64,000 nt of DNA from Pyrrhosoma nymphula (lineage: Eukaryota > Arthropoda > Insecta > Odonata > Coenagrionidae): NCBI GenBank assembly GCA_963573305.1, contig OY754332.1, forward strand, positions 52,117,559-52,181,558, read 5' to 3'. Position numbers and translations under genes: made by a program. A model generated the notes under the pieces. The model ran no database searches and was not told the DNA's origin. It saw nothing but the letters and a program-made list of their open reading frames with translations. The first letter of the stretch is position 1; the number at the start of each line of letters is the position of its first letter. Below are positions 25,246-35,062 of the stretch, piece by piece.

Positions 25246-25430
25246 TGTTCAAGAGGAAAACAATTTTTTTCTTACTTTTGACTATTGACTGTTGTTCTCA
25301 CCATTGGTTGGTTATGTTTTTTGTCCTAAGTAAATAACAATTCCTTATCTATCTTAAACAATATTACAATATAATTAAAGTTCCTCTTACTCTCAGATAA
25401 AAATATTATGCTCAATAAAAAAAATAATCA
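25246..25430 (+). repeat. Right LTR of the copia relic
   Basis: Begins TGTTCAAGAGG, right after the same AAGGC that precedes the left LTR, and ends AATAATCA. Blocks match the left LTR as described there. No clear 5-bp target duplication flanks the pair. Confidence 0.45.
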
Positions 25431-25712
25431 AAACATGATAACTGTTTTCTATCCAGGGATATAATTTTTGTAGGCAATGGGCATAGGTGGGTAAAAATGT
25501 AAACAGAAAAGACTGATTTTTAGTACAACTAATGCCATACTGACAAATATCACAGATTTAGACGTATCGTTATCTAATGTACATTGAGTAGCGTGAATGT
25601 AATACTAGCATAACATTCTGGTGTTGCATACAAGCAAAAACATGTGATGGGAGCCCTTTACTACCATTATTACACACCATTTTTGGTGCAATTGCTTTGC
25701 TGTATTTGCTGT

Positions 25713-25753
25713 ATTTTTTACCTCTAATTTTTCCAAAATTAGAGGTAAAAAAT
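25713..25753. repeat. Perfect hairpin, 19-bp arms, 3-nt loop
   Basis: ATTTTTTACCTCTAATTTT (25713-25731), loop TCC, then the exact reverse complement (25735-25753). Nothing recognisable flanks it. Same build as the hairpins at 12330 and 28799. Confidence 0.9.
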
Positions 25754-27423
25754 CACCCTTGGGTCTAATATGTGAAGGTATGGCCTTCCACAAGCTAATG
25801 GTTGTTTTTTTTGTGTATGCCCTACTGAAAATGGAGTGTGTCTTATATGCCATCAAATACGGTAATTTACATCAGGGTCTTTTCACTTCAAATCAGGCAG
25901 ATACTATGAAATCATGCCATTTCCAATCTTTCCGAAAATGGTACATGTGAAAATAATTTTCCTCTAATGCATAACGGGACCTTTGTTGATATAATACCTT
26001 ATTGAAAGTAAATTATGATTCTTTGAACATAGCTTTGTCGCATCCTGGAAAGAAAACTGATAAGTCACATTCATGCCCATAATTATTATTAAACCGTTCC
26101 ATGTAGAGCAGTGAGTTTTGTTGCTTTTACAATGGTAATTAGTTTTGCATCATTCACTAATTGTGCTCAAGTCAAATTGATAAGAAGAAAGTTTGATGTA
26201 TTTAAGCACTAAAAACCAGTAATAATTTTATAACTAACCAATGCCACCTTAAATTTTATTGAAACTCCCTGGATGTTTAATCTAAGGTTTCTATTGATAC
26301 AAATTAATTAAGTGTATCATATTATATTTTTTGCTTCAGTAAAATTTTATACCATTCATGTCTTTATGCTAATTTGCAATTGTAGCAGCTTGCTGAAATT
26401 ATATATTCAGTAATTAAAAGATCTAAAAGATTAAAGTTCACTGGGCATTTTTGAAGGATTTGTGGTACATGTACAGACATTAAAGGCCACCTACATTAAC
26501 TAATGGCGCTCAAAATTGATAGGCCAAGGGATTTCATTTTATGAAAATTTCCACCAAAATGGTCTGTAAAATGGCTGATTATACTTCATATAGTTCTTTA
26601 TAATTAATCTTTGGCACTAGACCACCTAAATTTGGTTAAATGCACATTTGATTCTGATTTCACTTGTTACTCTTGGTAACACTACAATATATTGATTCAC
26701 TCAAGTCATTCCTGGACTAACATATTCTGTCATCCGTTAGAAATGCGAAGGGTGAAAAGATAGGAAGTGGGATAGGAAAGGCAGTGAGATTGAATACATA
26801 AAATGAGACAGGTGATGTTTGGTGAAATAGCGGACAGGTGAAGCATATACAAATGTAGTGGATAAACACGAGATATACTTGTCATCAGAACTGTGAATTA
26901 TTGGGAAAGAAAAGGAAGTGAAAAATATCTACGTTTAGAATAATATGACTTCCTTGGAAGTGGCTTTTATGATGAAGATACAGAAATCAAAATTATGATT
27001 CATGAATACCTACACTGTTAAACTGTCTGTCCATCATCAGAATTATGCGCACGCACCAGTACAATATCCAAAGTTGTAGATAACTGATCATGATTCATCT
27101 TAGATTTAGCTAAAAAATGGTTCCCAGTTCTGCCTTCCAGTAATCCATAATAATAATTTACAATATAATACCATAGTCACTATTACAAGAATGTCTTTAC
27201 AATTACAAGAATTTACAAGAGTTATAAGAATCTTCTTGAATGTCCTTGTCTTACCTAGAGAGGAATAGTTTGTTTCATCTCGTATAGCATGGTTTCAGCT
27301 AGTAGGTAACACGCTACCTCGTTTCACATTGTATTAACTCGTTTCAAATACGCAAGAATCAACTCGTATTATGGCGTAATATAGGCGAACGAAGGCAGTA
27401 AGTGGAGTAATATCGCGGGGTAC
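25754..27423. other. No gene recognised
   Basis: AT-rich DNA with no open frame above about 85 codons and no repeat boundaries. Confidence 0.45.
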
Positions 27424-27622
27424 ATCGCGCACGCTACTTCAACAGACAAAGAACCGTACACTAAGCAGCAGGAAGCGGAGAGCACTGCTTCCGTACGTTT
27501 CGTGTACGCTACTTCAACAGCTAAAGAACCGTACACGAAGCGGCAGGTAGCGGAAGCGGAGAGCACCCCTTCCGTACGTTTCGCGTACGCTACTTCAACA
27601 GTCAAAGAACCGTACACCAAAC
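27424..27622. repeat. Tandem repeat, about 75-84-bp unit, three copies
   Basis: Units begin with C(G/A)CxTACGCTACTTCAACAG-type sequence at about 27424, 27497 and 27581. Each contains AAAGAACCGTACAC, AAGC(G/A)GCAGG and CTTCCGTACGTTTCG. The array is GC-rich against an AT-rich background. The 83-codon minus-strand frame across it (with repeating VYGSLxVEVA) is a consequence of the repeat, not evidence of a gene. Confidence 0.75.
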
Positions 27623-28535
27623 GTTGATTCGCTTCCTGAAGCGAATCACCGCTTCGAGTACTCTTAGTGACCGGTCGAGGAAGCGGAATAGCGGAATTTT
27701 CGCCAGGGCGGGAGCCTAACGAGAGTTATGGCACACTTGGATTTGCAGTCTACAGAATGAAAAAAATGTAAATATAGCAAGTAAATGTAAAAATGTAAAT
27801 ATAGTAAGTAACCTGGCGCCTGCTTGCAGAGTATTAATAGTGATAGACATTTGTACTCATTATGTATTGTCTTTATAAGCAAGGAAAAGTCTAAGTCAAG
27901 CTGCCAGGTTGCAAGACCATAACATTGGGGGCCTCATTCTATATTCCGTCGGGGGCCTCAGAGGTCATAAATACGTCCCTCGTAATGCCAATTAGTAAGC
28001 TTTCTGGACATTTGAAATTCTTTCTGGTTATCAAGTGTAAACTATAAATATAAAAGGACTTATTTTTCGCCGTAATGAAATTATGATTTGGTCATGTCTT
28101 GAATCATTACCTCACGCATGAAGCAACCCTACTGCTTCTTCTAATCTGACAATTATATATAGTGTAATTTAATAACACATTTTTTAACCATTAACAATAT
28201 TCTCTACTTCTACTCACCTTATATGAGCCTTAACGTTCTATTGCTCGAGTCGTCCTAATGCTATAAATTCTGTTGTGCAAATCCATGGTCGCAAATCAGT
28301 TTAATCGTCTTCAATTTATATGTATGTGCATTATTTTATTACTTATAATACATTTCTTATTTAAATCATGAATTTATTGAGTTTTATAAAATTTAAAATA
28401 CGATGTTAAAGTTTATCAAACGGACTATTTGATACCCGCGGAAAGATATGAGGCCGCTATCTCAACGGGGAGTCGGGCATGTGCCATTCCCATGATTCAA
28501 ATTGTTCGAGAACAAATTACATGCATAGAGCTCTG
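27623..28535. other. No gene recognised
   Basis: Contains a short palindrome, GATTCGCTTC-CT-GAAGCGAATC (27627-27648), right after the tandem array, and otherwise unremarkable AT-rich sequence. Confidence 0.45.
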
Positions 28536-28765
28536 TTAAGGCCGTTTTACACGGGGCACGAAATCGCACAACCTCAAACTGCATTTTTTTCTCAATCGGG
28601 CATGCAATCATTTTCGAATTTGAGCAGGGGCTATTTTGCCATCTCACGTTCATGCATTCGCGCATGCGTTCTTGCAATTCACGGCTTTACACGATACAAT
28701 TTGAAATGTACGTTCGTACGTACATCAGATTGTGCAATGACGTGCCCCGTGTAAATCGGGCTTTA
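28536..28765. mobile_element. Tourist-like (PIF/Harbinger) MITE, 224 bp
   Basis: TTA at 28536-28538 and 28763-28765 flanks inverted ends. The left end is AGGCCGTTTTACACGGGGCA and the right end, read in reverse, is AGCCCGATTTACACGGGGCA. A 3-bp TWA target duplication is typical of PIF/Harbinger MITEs. The same end type (AGGCCGTTTTAC.CGG) bounds the larger element at 59494-60737. No coding capacity; an overlapping open frame (28479-28754) is incidental. Confidence 0.7.
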
Positions 28766-28798
28766 GGCAATATACTCATGACGTTATCCGAAGCGGTG

Positions 28799-28842
28799 CC
28801 AAGATCTTTTCCCGCCACTCACGTGGCGGGAAAAGATCTTGG
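28799..28842. repeat. Perfect hairpin, 20-bp arms, 4-nt loop
   Basis: CCAAGATCTTTTCCCGCCAC (28799-28818), loop TCAC, then its exact reverse complement (28823-28842). It lies 34 bp beyond the MITE target duplication. No mismatch in the stem. Confidence 0.9.
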
Positions 28843-29154
28843 TTCGATTGCGCTTCCCAGGGCAGAGTCGCGTGTATTTGTCGCCCATTTGTACGCGAAC
28901 AAAGTAATAAGGAGGAAGTTTAATATATTTTATTGGAATTTTCTATCTGAACATGATCATGCTCTTAACTTCTCTTTAAGGTCTTACAACATATGTTCTT
29001 ATATAATCCCACATCTTGTCTGTAAAAGAACCTTTGGTGATGACTTAGCACTTGAATCCTAGGACGACATATATGTTAGGTACCTACTAAAAACGCTTAA
29101 GATAAATTTAAAAAGTTCGTCAATATGTATGTTAGTCAGCATGGGATGTTATAT

Positions 29155-29436
29155 CCCCTATGAAACATTTGTTTACAATTTCTACACAGGATGTGTACAA
29201 TGTACTCATTTTATATCCATTTGTATAAAAATGTGTACATTGTGTACATTCTATACAATGTACATATTTTACAGGGTGCAGTAGTGCAAATTGTATACCA
29301 AGTGTACGTTGTACACAAATTGTGTTAAGCCAAATTTGTGTAAAAATGTACACATTTTTTATACAATTTGTTCACATTGTACACAGGAAATCCTGTGTAC
29401 GTTGTGTACAAATTATACAAAAAATTTTCACTGGGG
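29155..29436. mobile_element. TGTACA-rich TIR element, 282 bp
   Basis: The left end CCCCTATGAAACATTTGT matches the right end read in reverse, CCCCAGTGAAAATTTTTTGT, with a few differences. AT lies directly outside both ends (29153-29154, 29437-29438). The interior is crowded with TGTACA-type words (GTGTACA, TGTACAC, GTACACAGGAAATCCTGTGTAC and others). There is no coding capacity. It belongs with the palindrome-saturated elements at 20509, 21867 and 36973 by build, although its ends differ from CCCA-N3-AGCA. Confidence 0.55.
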
Positions 29437-29441
29437 ATGGT

Positions 29442-30612
29442 CGACTTCATAATAGGCCATGACATGCAAATGTGGCAACTCCGCATGGGGGTCCTACCGC
29501 ATTTTTTTTGCATTTGCATGCATGGTGAAAATTTTTTTTAAATGCATGGTGGTGCATTAAAAAATTGCATGTTGTTTATGGGATAATTTCTTCGTACCAG
29601 AGCTGACATAACCTTTTCTATACTGACTGTACCAAGATAAAATCTTGATTCTCAAACGTTTTAATATTAAAAGTACAGAGATGCCAAGGTATAAAGATTT
29701 ATTTTCTTAGTAGTAAATTCAATGGTTTCAGGCGTAACTTGATGGAACTCCTTCATGACTGTCAGGAAAGAATAAAACTTTGCTAGTTCCACATTAATTT
29801 ATTCACTCGCGACCGGTTTCGATACAGTGTATCATCATCTGGCACAGTTCTTCTGCATCATCATACATCTGACGTTCTTAGTAGTAATTATGGTATTGTA
29901 ATACAGGTTGAAATTACTTTTGTTAGTTGTAATCGTGGTAAACTACTAGCAGATAGAATGCATATCACTAGCAGATAGAATGCATATGGAAATATGTTTT
30001 GAGTTATGGTCTTTCGCTTATTGACAGCGACGTCTCTTTCTTGCGATATGAGTAAACTCTCTTACTATGATTATACTGTATTCAGTCTTGAGCACAATGT
30101 TTCCCTGGGTAGTAAGAAATGCGTACCTACTTTTCTTGCTCAGGCGTCGCGATACTAGAAATTCACCGGAAAGGTCAATTGACTATTGACAATGCGGTTA
30201 ATCATATCGAACCGTTGAAATTTCTCCTGTAAGCGCCCCCAAATAATTTTTCAAATTTGGGATTTACATGCAGGTTAAACTTATAACGTTAAATCACTAT
30301 AAATTGACAGTTACCTATGTAGACAGCGGCCGGGACCGTGTGATAATAATTTTTCACGGCATTTACGCTGTTTCCTACGCTACGGGATTTTTTAGTTGCC
30401 AGTCACTTAATCTAAAGAGACCTATCAACAATTAGTTCCAAAGACAAAGGGGTAAATGAACAACATGAAATTTATCTTGTTTTAAAGGGTAGAAGTTCGG
30501 CAGCTATCTTCTCGCCCCGCTACCACAACACGGCAGCAGACAGCCGCAGGACCCCCTGACGTTACGTAAGGCGGGGTTACCAAATTGCATGTCATGGCCT
30601 GTTATGAAGTCG
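29442..30612. mobile_element. Non-autonomous DNA transposon, 1.17 kb, about 60-bp TIRs
   Basis: The left end CGACTTCATAATAGGCCATG continues as ACATGCAAATGTGGCAAC to about 29500. It is mirrored by the right end (30553-30612), which reads in reverse CGACTTCATAACAGGCCATG then ACATGCAATTTGGTAACC, followed on both sides by a GGGGGTCC block. The interior lacks any transposase frame and contains a hammerhead-like motif at 29811-29843 and a 24-bp tandem duplication at 29944-29990. Superfamily not identified; the left end lies 5 bp from the TGTACA element. Confidence 0.6.
29811..29843 (-). ncRNA. Hammerhead-ribozyme-like motif
   Basis: On the minus strand: AGATGA, then a stem TGATAC-ACT-GTATC, then GAAACCGGTC. 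The order GATGA, stem II, GAAAC matches the conserved hammerhead core, with one departure in the first box (AGATGA where CTGATGA is usual). Such motifs lie in the terminal repeats of Penelope-like elements. No Penelope coding sequence is adjacent here, so this may be a stray fragment. Self-cleavage is not shown. Confidence 0.35.
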
Positions 30613-30664
30613 GCAATGGATGTTACCATATGCAATACTTACAAAAGCATTTCAACATAATGAT

Positions 30665-31990
30665 ATACGTAATGAATTCATCTTCAATGGCACCCCAATC
30701 ACAGATCCCTTAACAATTGCTGTCTGTTTCAACTCAATGTTCTGCAAAGCTACTCCTCTCCACTTTCTATATTATCCTACATTGAGATATAGTCCCTCGT
30801 CTTTGAGGTCCTCTTTCCTAATGATCCACATGAGGTTAAAAAGTTGTGAATATATTTCCGAACTAATAGTCATCAGTATTCCCCATTCCCATGTTAAAGG
30901 CAGCTAAAAGTTTTATATGTAATAATCTGACTGGCATGATTAATGCTACATTTGACAAAGGATATTTCCCTATCTATCTGAAGCTAGCCTAGGTTAACCA
31001 TATCCACTAAAATGTCCTCAATCTTGCCCAAATAATTACGGGCCGTTATCAGTGCTTCCGAGTTTTCAACATTTTTTACAATAGTCTTCTGAGTTTTCTT
31101 AAACCTCTACAGCTGTCATACGATCCTAATATGGCTTTCAAACTGGGAGATAAAAACGCACTGCCACATTTCGGCTACTTAACCATATTCACAATGGTTT
31201 GATTTCGAGGGAAATGCTCTGCTCTGGATAAAATCTCTCCACACTAACCGGCAGCAGCAAGTGAAGTATTGCTACCGAACAGTCAGTGGTTCCCATAAAA
31301 TCCTGATCAAGCCACTAGCAATGTTAAATGCTAACTCAAGGTTAAACACTTGGACCACTGGTATTTTTAATTTTTTATAAACGACCTCCCAAATTCGATC
31401 TCATGTGAGAGGCTCCTTGTCTATGCAGACGATACTTCCTGTTTGTTACAGTCAAACAATTCAGGAGAACTTAAATACCTTTGTAGAACTTCTATCTCCT
31501 GCATTAACCATTGGTGCCAGTCAAACGGTCTTATCATAAATTCCCAAAAATCTTCTCATTTACAGTTCCACCGCACAAGGTACTCTCCCTCCTCTAGCCT
31601 CTTACTTCTATTAAGTGATAACACCCTCATTTGGTCCCATTTTGCCAAATTTCTTGGATTACTAATCAATGAAAACTTGGACTGGTCCCGACACATAAAG
31701 TACACTATAAAAGTTAACAGCTGGCATCTTCACGATCAGAAAATTAGCTCCTCTTGTCGCTTTAGACACCTTGAAACTTCGTTTTCACACAAAAATCGTA
31801 CATTACATATGGAATACTATTATGGGGCAACGAGAGCCTTTCTTTCTCAACGAGGATAGGGCAGCACAGATGTCTCGTAGACGCCAAAATGGTGTTGCAG
31901 GTGAAAGTATAACACCCGAAGGGCTGTGTTGTACCGAGCTAAATACGCTGTCATTCGGCTACGGTGTTATTGAGCTTTCCACAAGTTTTC
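30665..31990 (+). pseudogene. LINE reverse-transcriptase relic, CR1/Jockey-like
   Basis: Pieces in order are NGTPITDPLTIAVCFNSMF (about 30680-30740, pre-RT linker), FPIYLKLA (about 30966-30990), and INDLPNSISCERLLVYADDT (about 31378-31435). The last carries the YADD catalytic motif of RT domain C. Then come LIINSQKS (about 31530), AKFLGLLINENLDWSRHI (about 31645-31700), and a C-terminal RAAQMSRRR/AVRCL-like block (about 31850-31900). Numerous stops and shifts occur before the YADD region. The segment 31443-31859 stays open for 138 codons. The FADDT/YADDT plus GLLINENLDWSRHI pattern fits CR1/Jockey-group LINEs. Confidence 0.65.
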
Positions 31991-32425
31991 CTTAACACGC
32001 TTGATTACTCGCCGAAATATATTATTCAAATTCTTATACCTCCTCCTGCCTTGTTTAGTGTTGAGGTTTTTCCACGTCCTTCTCTCCTGCATTTTCCTAA
32101 TAATTTCTTCTATGGAACATTGTTTCTTTACCCTTCCCGTTTTCATTGATCCTATTGTTTTCTCTGCCACTCTTGTTATGCCTGTTTTTAAACTCTCCCG
32201 TCTTTCCTTGATGGTTTCTATTTGCTTTGTTTCACTTGTATTTATGCCCACTTGCTCAGGGTTTTCCAACTTATTCAACCCTTTCAATGCTTCTATTGTC
32301 CACTCTTTCTCCCTACTTTTTATGCAAATCCTTTTCAATCCAACATCGTATTTCATCATAACTAAATTATGGTCTGAGTCCGCATCCGCCGCCGAATAGC
32401 TTCGCGAGTGTTTGTGCATTGCTCC
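31967..32425 (-). pseudogene. LINE ORF2 fragment: endonuclease end and linker
   Basis: An open frame of 150 codons begins near ADADSDHNLVMMKYDVGLKR and continues as a lysine/arginine/glutamate-rich linker (KTGRVKKQCSIEEIIRKMQE..TWKNLNTKQGRRRYKNLNN). SDHN-L-V is the last conserved block of apurinic-type endonuclease domains, and the basic stretch is the spacer before RT. The same block, more decayed, occurs at 12890 (-) and 63800 (-). It stops abruptly at 31967 against the RT relic of a different LINE. The opposite-strand open frames in this region are shadows. Confidence 0.6.
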
Positions 32426-32741
32426 TAAAGCTTTGCTTTACCGTTATGCAATCGATCGATATCATTTTCTGCAATTTGGTTTAAAGTACTTGGTAAAGTA
32501 GGTAGGCCCCGTATCCGCTATAGGTATGTACTTTGATCGTCTGTGGATAAATCAAATCTCGTATAGTTGATTTCGTATTTAATTTGACATCCCTCAATTA
32601 TCTTAATTCCGTCAGGTAACCTTACAAAGCCATTAGCCTTCCTAGTATTCTTAATAAAGGTGATCAAACCTTTCCAGGTTTCCCGGTGAATAATATGCAG
32701 AAAGGCTTCCCGGGGTTCCAAACGGGTTAGTGGCTTCATGA

Positions 32742-32779
32742 CCGACGTTTCGGCAGCTTACGCTGCTGCCGTCCTCAGG
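32742..32779 (-). ncRNA. Hammerhead-ribozyme-like motif in Penelope repeat
   Basis: On the minus strand: CCTGAGGA, then a 7-bp stem CGGCAGC-loop AGCGTAA-GCTGCCG, then AAACGTCGG. CTGAnGA, a stem-loop and GAAAC are the conserved core of hammerhead ribozymes found in Penelope terminal repeats. The core is intact here. Activity would need pairing of the flanks (stem I and the very short stem III). Confidence 0.5.
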
Positions 32780-33115
32780 GTAAGGAGTTGACGTTGACTG
32801 GGATTGTCCGTACTATATTTTTGTCACGGAAGGCGTGGTGTCACGTGTTTTTATCGCGCTTTATTCTGATTTGCTTGCTCTTTCCGCCCTGTTTCAATTG
32901 ATTTCAGAATCGGTTTCAATGGAATCTCAGAAACATCTCGGGAAAAGTTTCCAGTATAATAAAGAAACAAGGAATTCCAGGCATCTACAGGTCACACAGG
33001 AAATTAGTCCACGACCAAGTGAAAGCCAAAGATCATTTAGGAATGAAGGCTCCGGGAGTATTTCCCCTGTGAAAGTAGAGACGCATATGAGATTGAGACG
33101 GGATGGATCGTGGAA

Positions 33116-33343
33116 ACCAGGCTGAAGGGGCATGAACGTTGCATTCGCCTGAAGTAACCGGAAAAGTCGGCTATAGCCGAACACAGCATCATCAACGCTC
33201 ATAGAGATAACTTCCACGAGACGGAAATACTATGCCGCGCCACAGGATATTGGGACTGGGTAGTGAAAAGGTCCATTGAAATCAGACTCGAAAATAAAAA
33301 AAAACTCACCCGTGACAGCGGTTTCTACCTCAGTATCACTTAG
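33116..33343 (+). pseudogene. Penelope-like GIY-YIG nuclease C-terminal fragment
   Basis: One frame reads RLKGHERCIRLK, a stop at 33155-33157, then PEKSAIAEHSIINAHRDNFH, ETEILCR, YWDWVVKRSIEIRLENKK and LTRDSGFYLS, ending in a TAG. This is the conserved end of the GIY-YIG endonuclease domain that follows RT in Penelope-like elements: R.KEH, SA.AEH, GH...F, W.R..EAIEI and NRD.G..LS. The internal stop and the lack of the N-terminal GIY and YIG parts mean that no functional nuclease is made. Its presence identifies the flanking inverted repeats as Penelope termini. Confidence 0.7.
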
Positions 33344-33479
33344 AAACCGATTTGAGATCAATGGGAACAGCGCTAAAGGAGAAAGCAAATCAGAAGAAAG
33401 CACGGGAAAAACTGGTGACACCAGACCTCCCGTGACCGCAAGATATTGCGGCCAATTCCAGTCAACGTCAAATTATCAT

Positions 33480-33517
33480 CTTCAGGACGGCAGATGTGTA
33501 AGCTCCCGAAACGTCTG
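33480..33517 (+). ncRNA. Hammerhead-like motif, decayed copy
   Basis: The inverted counterpart of the motif at 32742-32779: CTTCAGGACGGCAG, loop, CTCCCGAAACGTCTG. The first box is altered (TTCAGGA) and the stem is weaker, so this copy is probably inactive. Confidence 0.4.
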
Positions 33518-33565
33518 TCATGGACCCCATAACAAGGTAGGAATCCCGAAAAGCTTTTCTGCATA

Positions 33566-34333
33566 TTATTAGAGGTGTCCTTTTATATTAACCATACTTC
33601 ACACGTTTTAATGATTACCCCTTGGCACCTTTCGTAACACGTATGCCGTCGCCAGGTTCCCTTCCTTTCGACCCAAAATAATGCATCCACTATTTACATT
33701 TACTTGTACATCTTGCAAGCATTTACTATTACACACACATAACAGTAATTTGACACCCAACATATTACAGTTAAAAAATAAACGACCAAGGCTAGACGCG
33801 CTGGAGGAGTTAGAGGATATTGCGCCACGTACATGCCGAGACTTGTATTCTAAATGAAATGTTATATCCAACCTGCTCTCCCTTTCTTAACTTTTCCTAA
33901 TCCTCTCCCCTTTCCGGTACCTTCACTTAACCCTCCCCCGAGAAGTGTGCCCCCTCCCCACTACAGTTCCCAAACACTTAATCCCTCTCCCCTTCCCTGC
34001 CTTCACCTAACCACCTACGGCCAAGGTCGCTCTACCCCCAATAATATTGTGGAAATACTTCTGGCGGGATTCTTCGGACAGTTTGCGGAAAGTATCATTA
34101 ACTACCCTTTTCATAATGCATGCATTTGAGCAGGTACTGCTCCAGGATCTACACAGTGAAGAGCGGATTACTTTTTATAGCCATCAGCTTGAGGATTCAC
34201 GCAAGGTAGGTATAGAATGAGGTATTGAAATGAAAACATAATGCTGTATCTTTGCTATATTTATTTATAATTGTGCAAGGTATTCCATATCACTAACAGA
34301 GTTTACTTGCTAGATGCGATTCTCTTTGTGCTT
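33566..34333. other. No gene recognised; pyrimidine-rich patch
   Basis: A C/T-rich stretch (33880-34010) stands out. No coding or transposon signal. Confidence 0.4.
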
Positions 34334-35062
34334 GTCGGTGGTAATTTCACGATTTTTCTGGAGTCGAACGGTACTCTTCAGCCTGGATATTCAAAAATAT
34401 TCCCAAGTAGCATATCATTGCCTATAGCTCTTGCAAGTTTTATTGTTTTGCCTTACGTATTAATTGAGATATTCGTGGTTCCTTATGCATATGTTTGCCG
34501 CGTAACCTAGCGGAAAGTTCAGAGTCGGTGGTAATTTCACGATTTTTCTGGAGTCGAACAGAAGACTTCAGCCCGGATATCCAAATATATTCCCAGGTAG
34601 CATGTCATTGTCTATTGTTCTTGCAAGTTTCATTGTTTTACATTACGTATTAATTGGGATATTCTTGGTTCCTTATGCATATGTTTGCCGCGTAACCTAG
34701 CGGAAAGTTCAGGGTCGGTGGCAAATTCACGATTTTTCTGGAATCGAACGGTAGACTTCAGCCCGGATATCCAAACACATTCCCAAGAAGCATGTCATTG
34801 CCTATAGCTCTTGTAAGTTTCATTGTTTTACCTTAGGCATTAATTGAGATATTCCTGGTTCCTTATCCATATGTTTGCCGCGTAACCTAGCGGAAAGTTC
34901 AGAGTCGGTGGTACTTTCACGATTTTTCTGGAGTCGAACGGTAAACGTCAGCCCAGATATCCAAATATATTCCCATATATATAATGTCGTTGCTTATTGT
35001 TCTAGCAAGTTTCATTTTTTTATCCTGCGTATTAAGTGAGATATCGGTGGTTCTTTTAACCT
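34334..35062. repeat. Tandem array, four copies of a 190-bp unit
   Basis: Units start with GTCGGTGG...TTCACGATTTTTCTG at 34334, 34524, 34714 and 34904, exactly 190 bp apart. The fourth unit decays after about 35050. Conserved landmarks in each unit are TTCAGCC(C/T)GGATATxCAAA, TTCATTGTTTT and GCCGCGTAACCTAGCGG (absent from the last). The first unit happens to be open for 79 codons; this is not supported as a gene because the other units are closed. Confidence 0.9.

Larger units (their letters stand above)
20962..25430 (+). mobile_element. Decayed Ty1/copia retrotransposon, interrupted
   Basis: The element is bounded by related LTRs (20962-21339 and 25246-25430), which share TGTTxAA.AG, CTTTTGACT.TTG.CTGTTGTTC and an AATCA end. 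A copia-type primer site follows the left LTR. Internal pieces in order: gag (21400-21866), an unrelated 1.3-kb insertion (21867-23182), the rest of gag with a zinc knuckle (23183-23560), protease (about 23690-23730), integrase (24060-24660), and a post-integrase region (24720-25100). Reverse transcriptase and RNase H are missing. Frameshifts and stops are frequent and the LTRs differ by about 190 bp in length, so the copy is old. Confidence 0.65.
32660..33565 (+). mobile_element. Penelope-like element relic with inverted terminal repeats
   Basis: A left terminal repeat (about 32660-32960) and a right one (about 33270-33565) are inverted copies of each other; for example the run ending in GACGTTGACTGG recurs in reverse at 33460. 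Between them lies the C-terminal end of a Penelope protein (33116-33343). Each repeat carries a hammerhead-like motif, as known for Penelope-like elements. The reverse transcriptase is absent, so only the tail of the element plus repeats remain. Related repeat fragments lie at 51484-51660 and 60340-60440. Confidence 0.65.

Noticed and set aside
27369..27620. 83-codon repetitive minus-strand frame (VYGSLxVEVA repeats)
   Set aside because: It follows the tandem DNA repeat exactly, with changing unit length; no sign of selection on the peptide.
28652..29062. 136-codon open frame
   Set aside because: It crosses a MITE end, its target duplication and a perfect hairpin, so it cannot be a conserved gene.
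34334..35062. CRISPR-like spaced repeats
   Set aside because: Whole 190-bp units repeat without unique spacers, and the context is eukaryotic.
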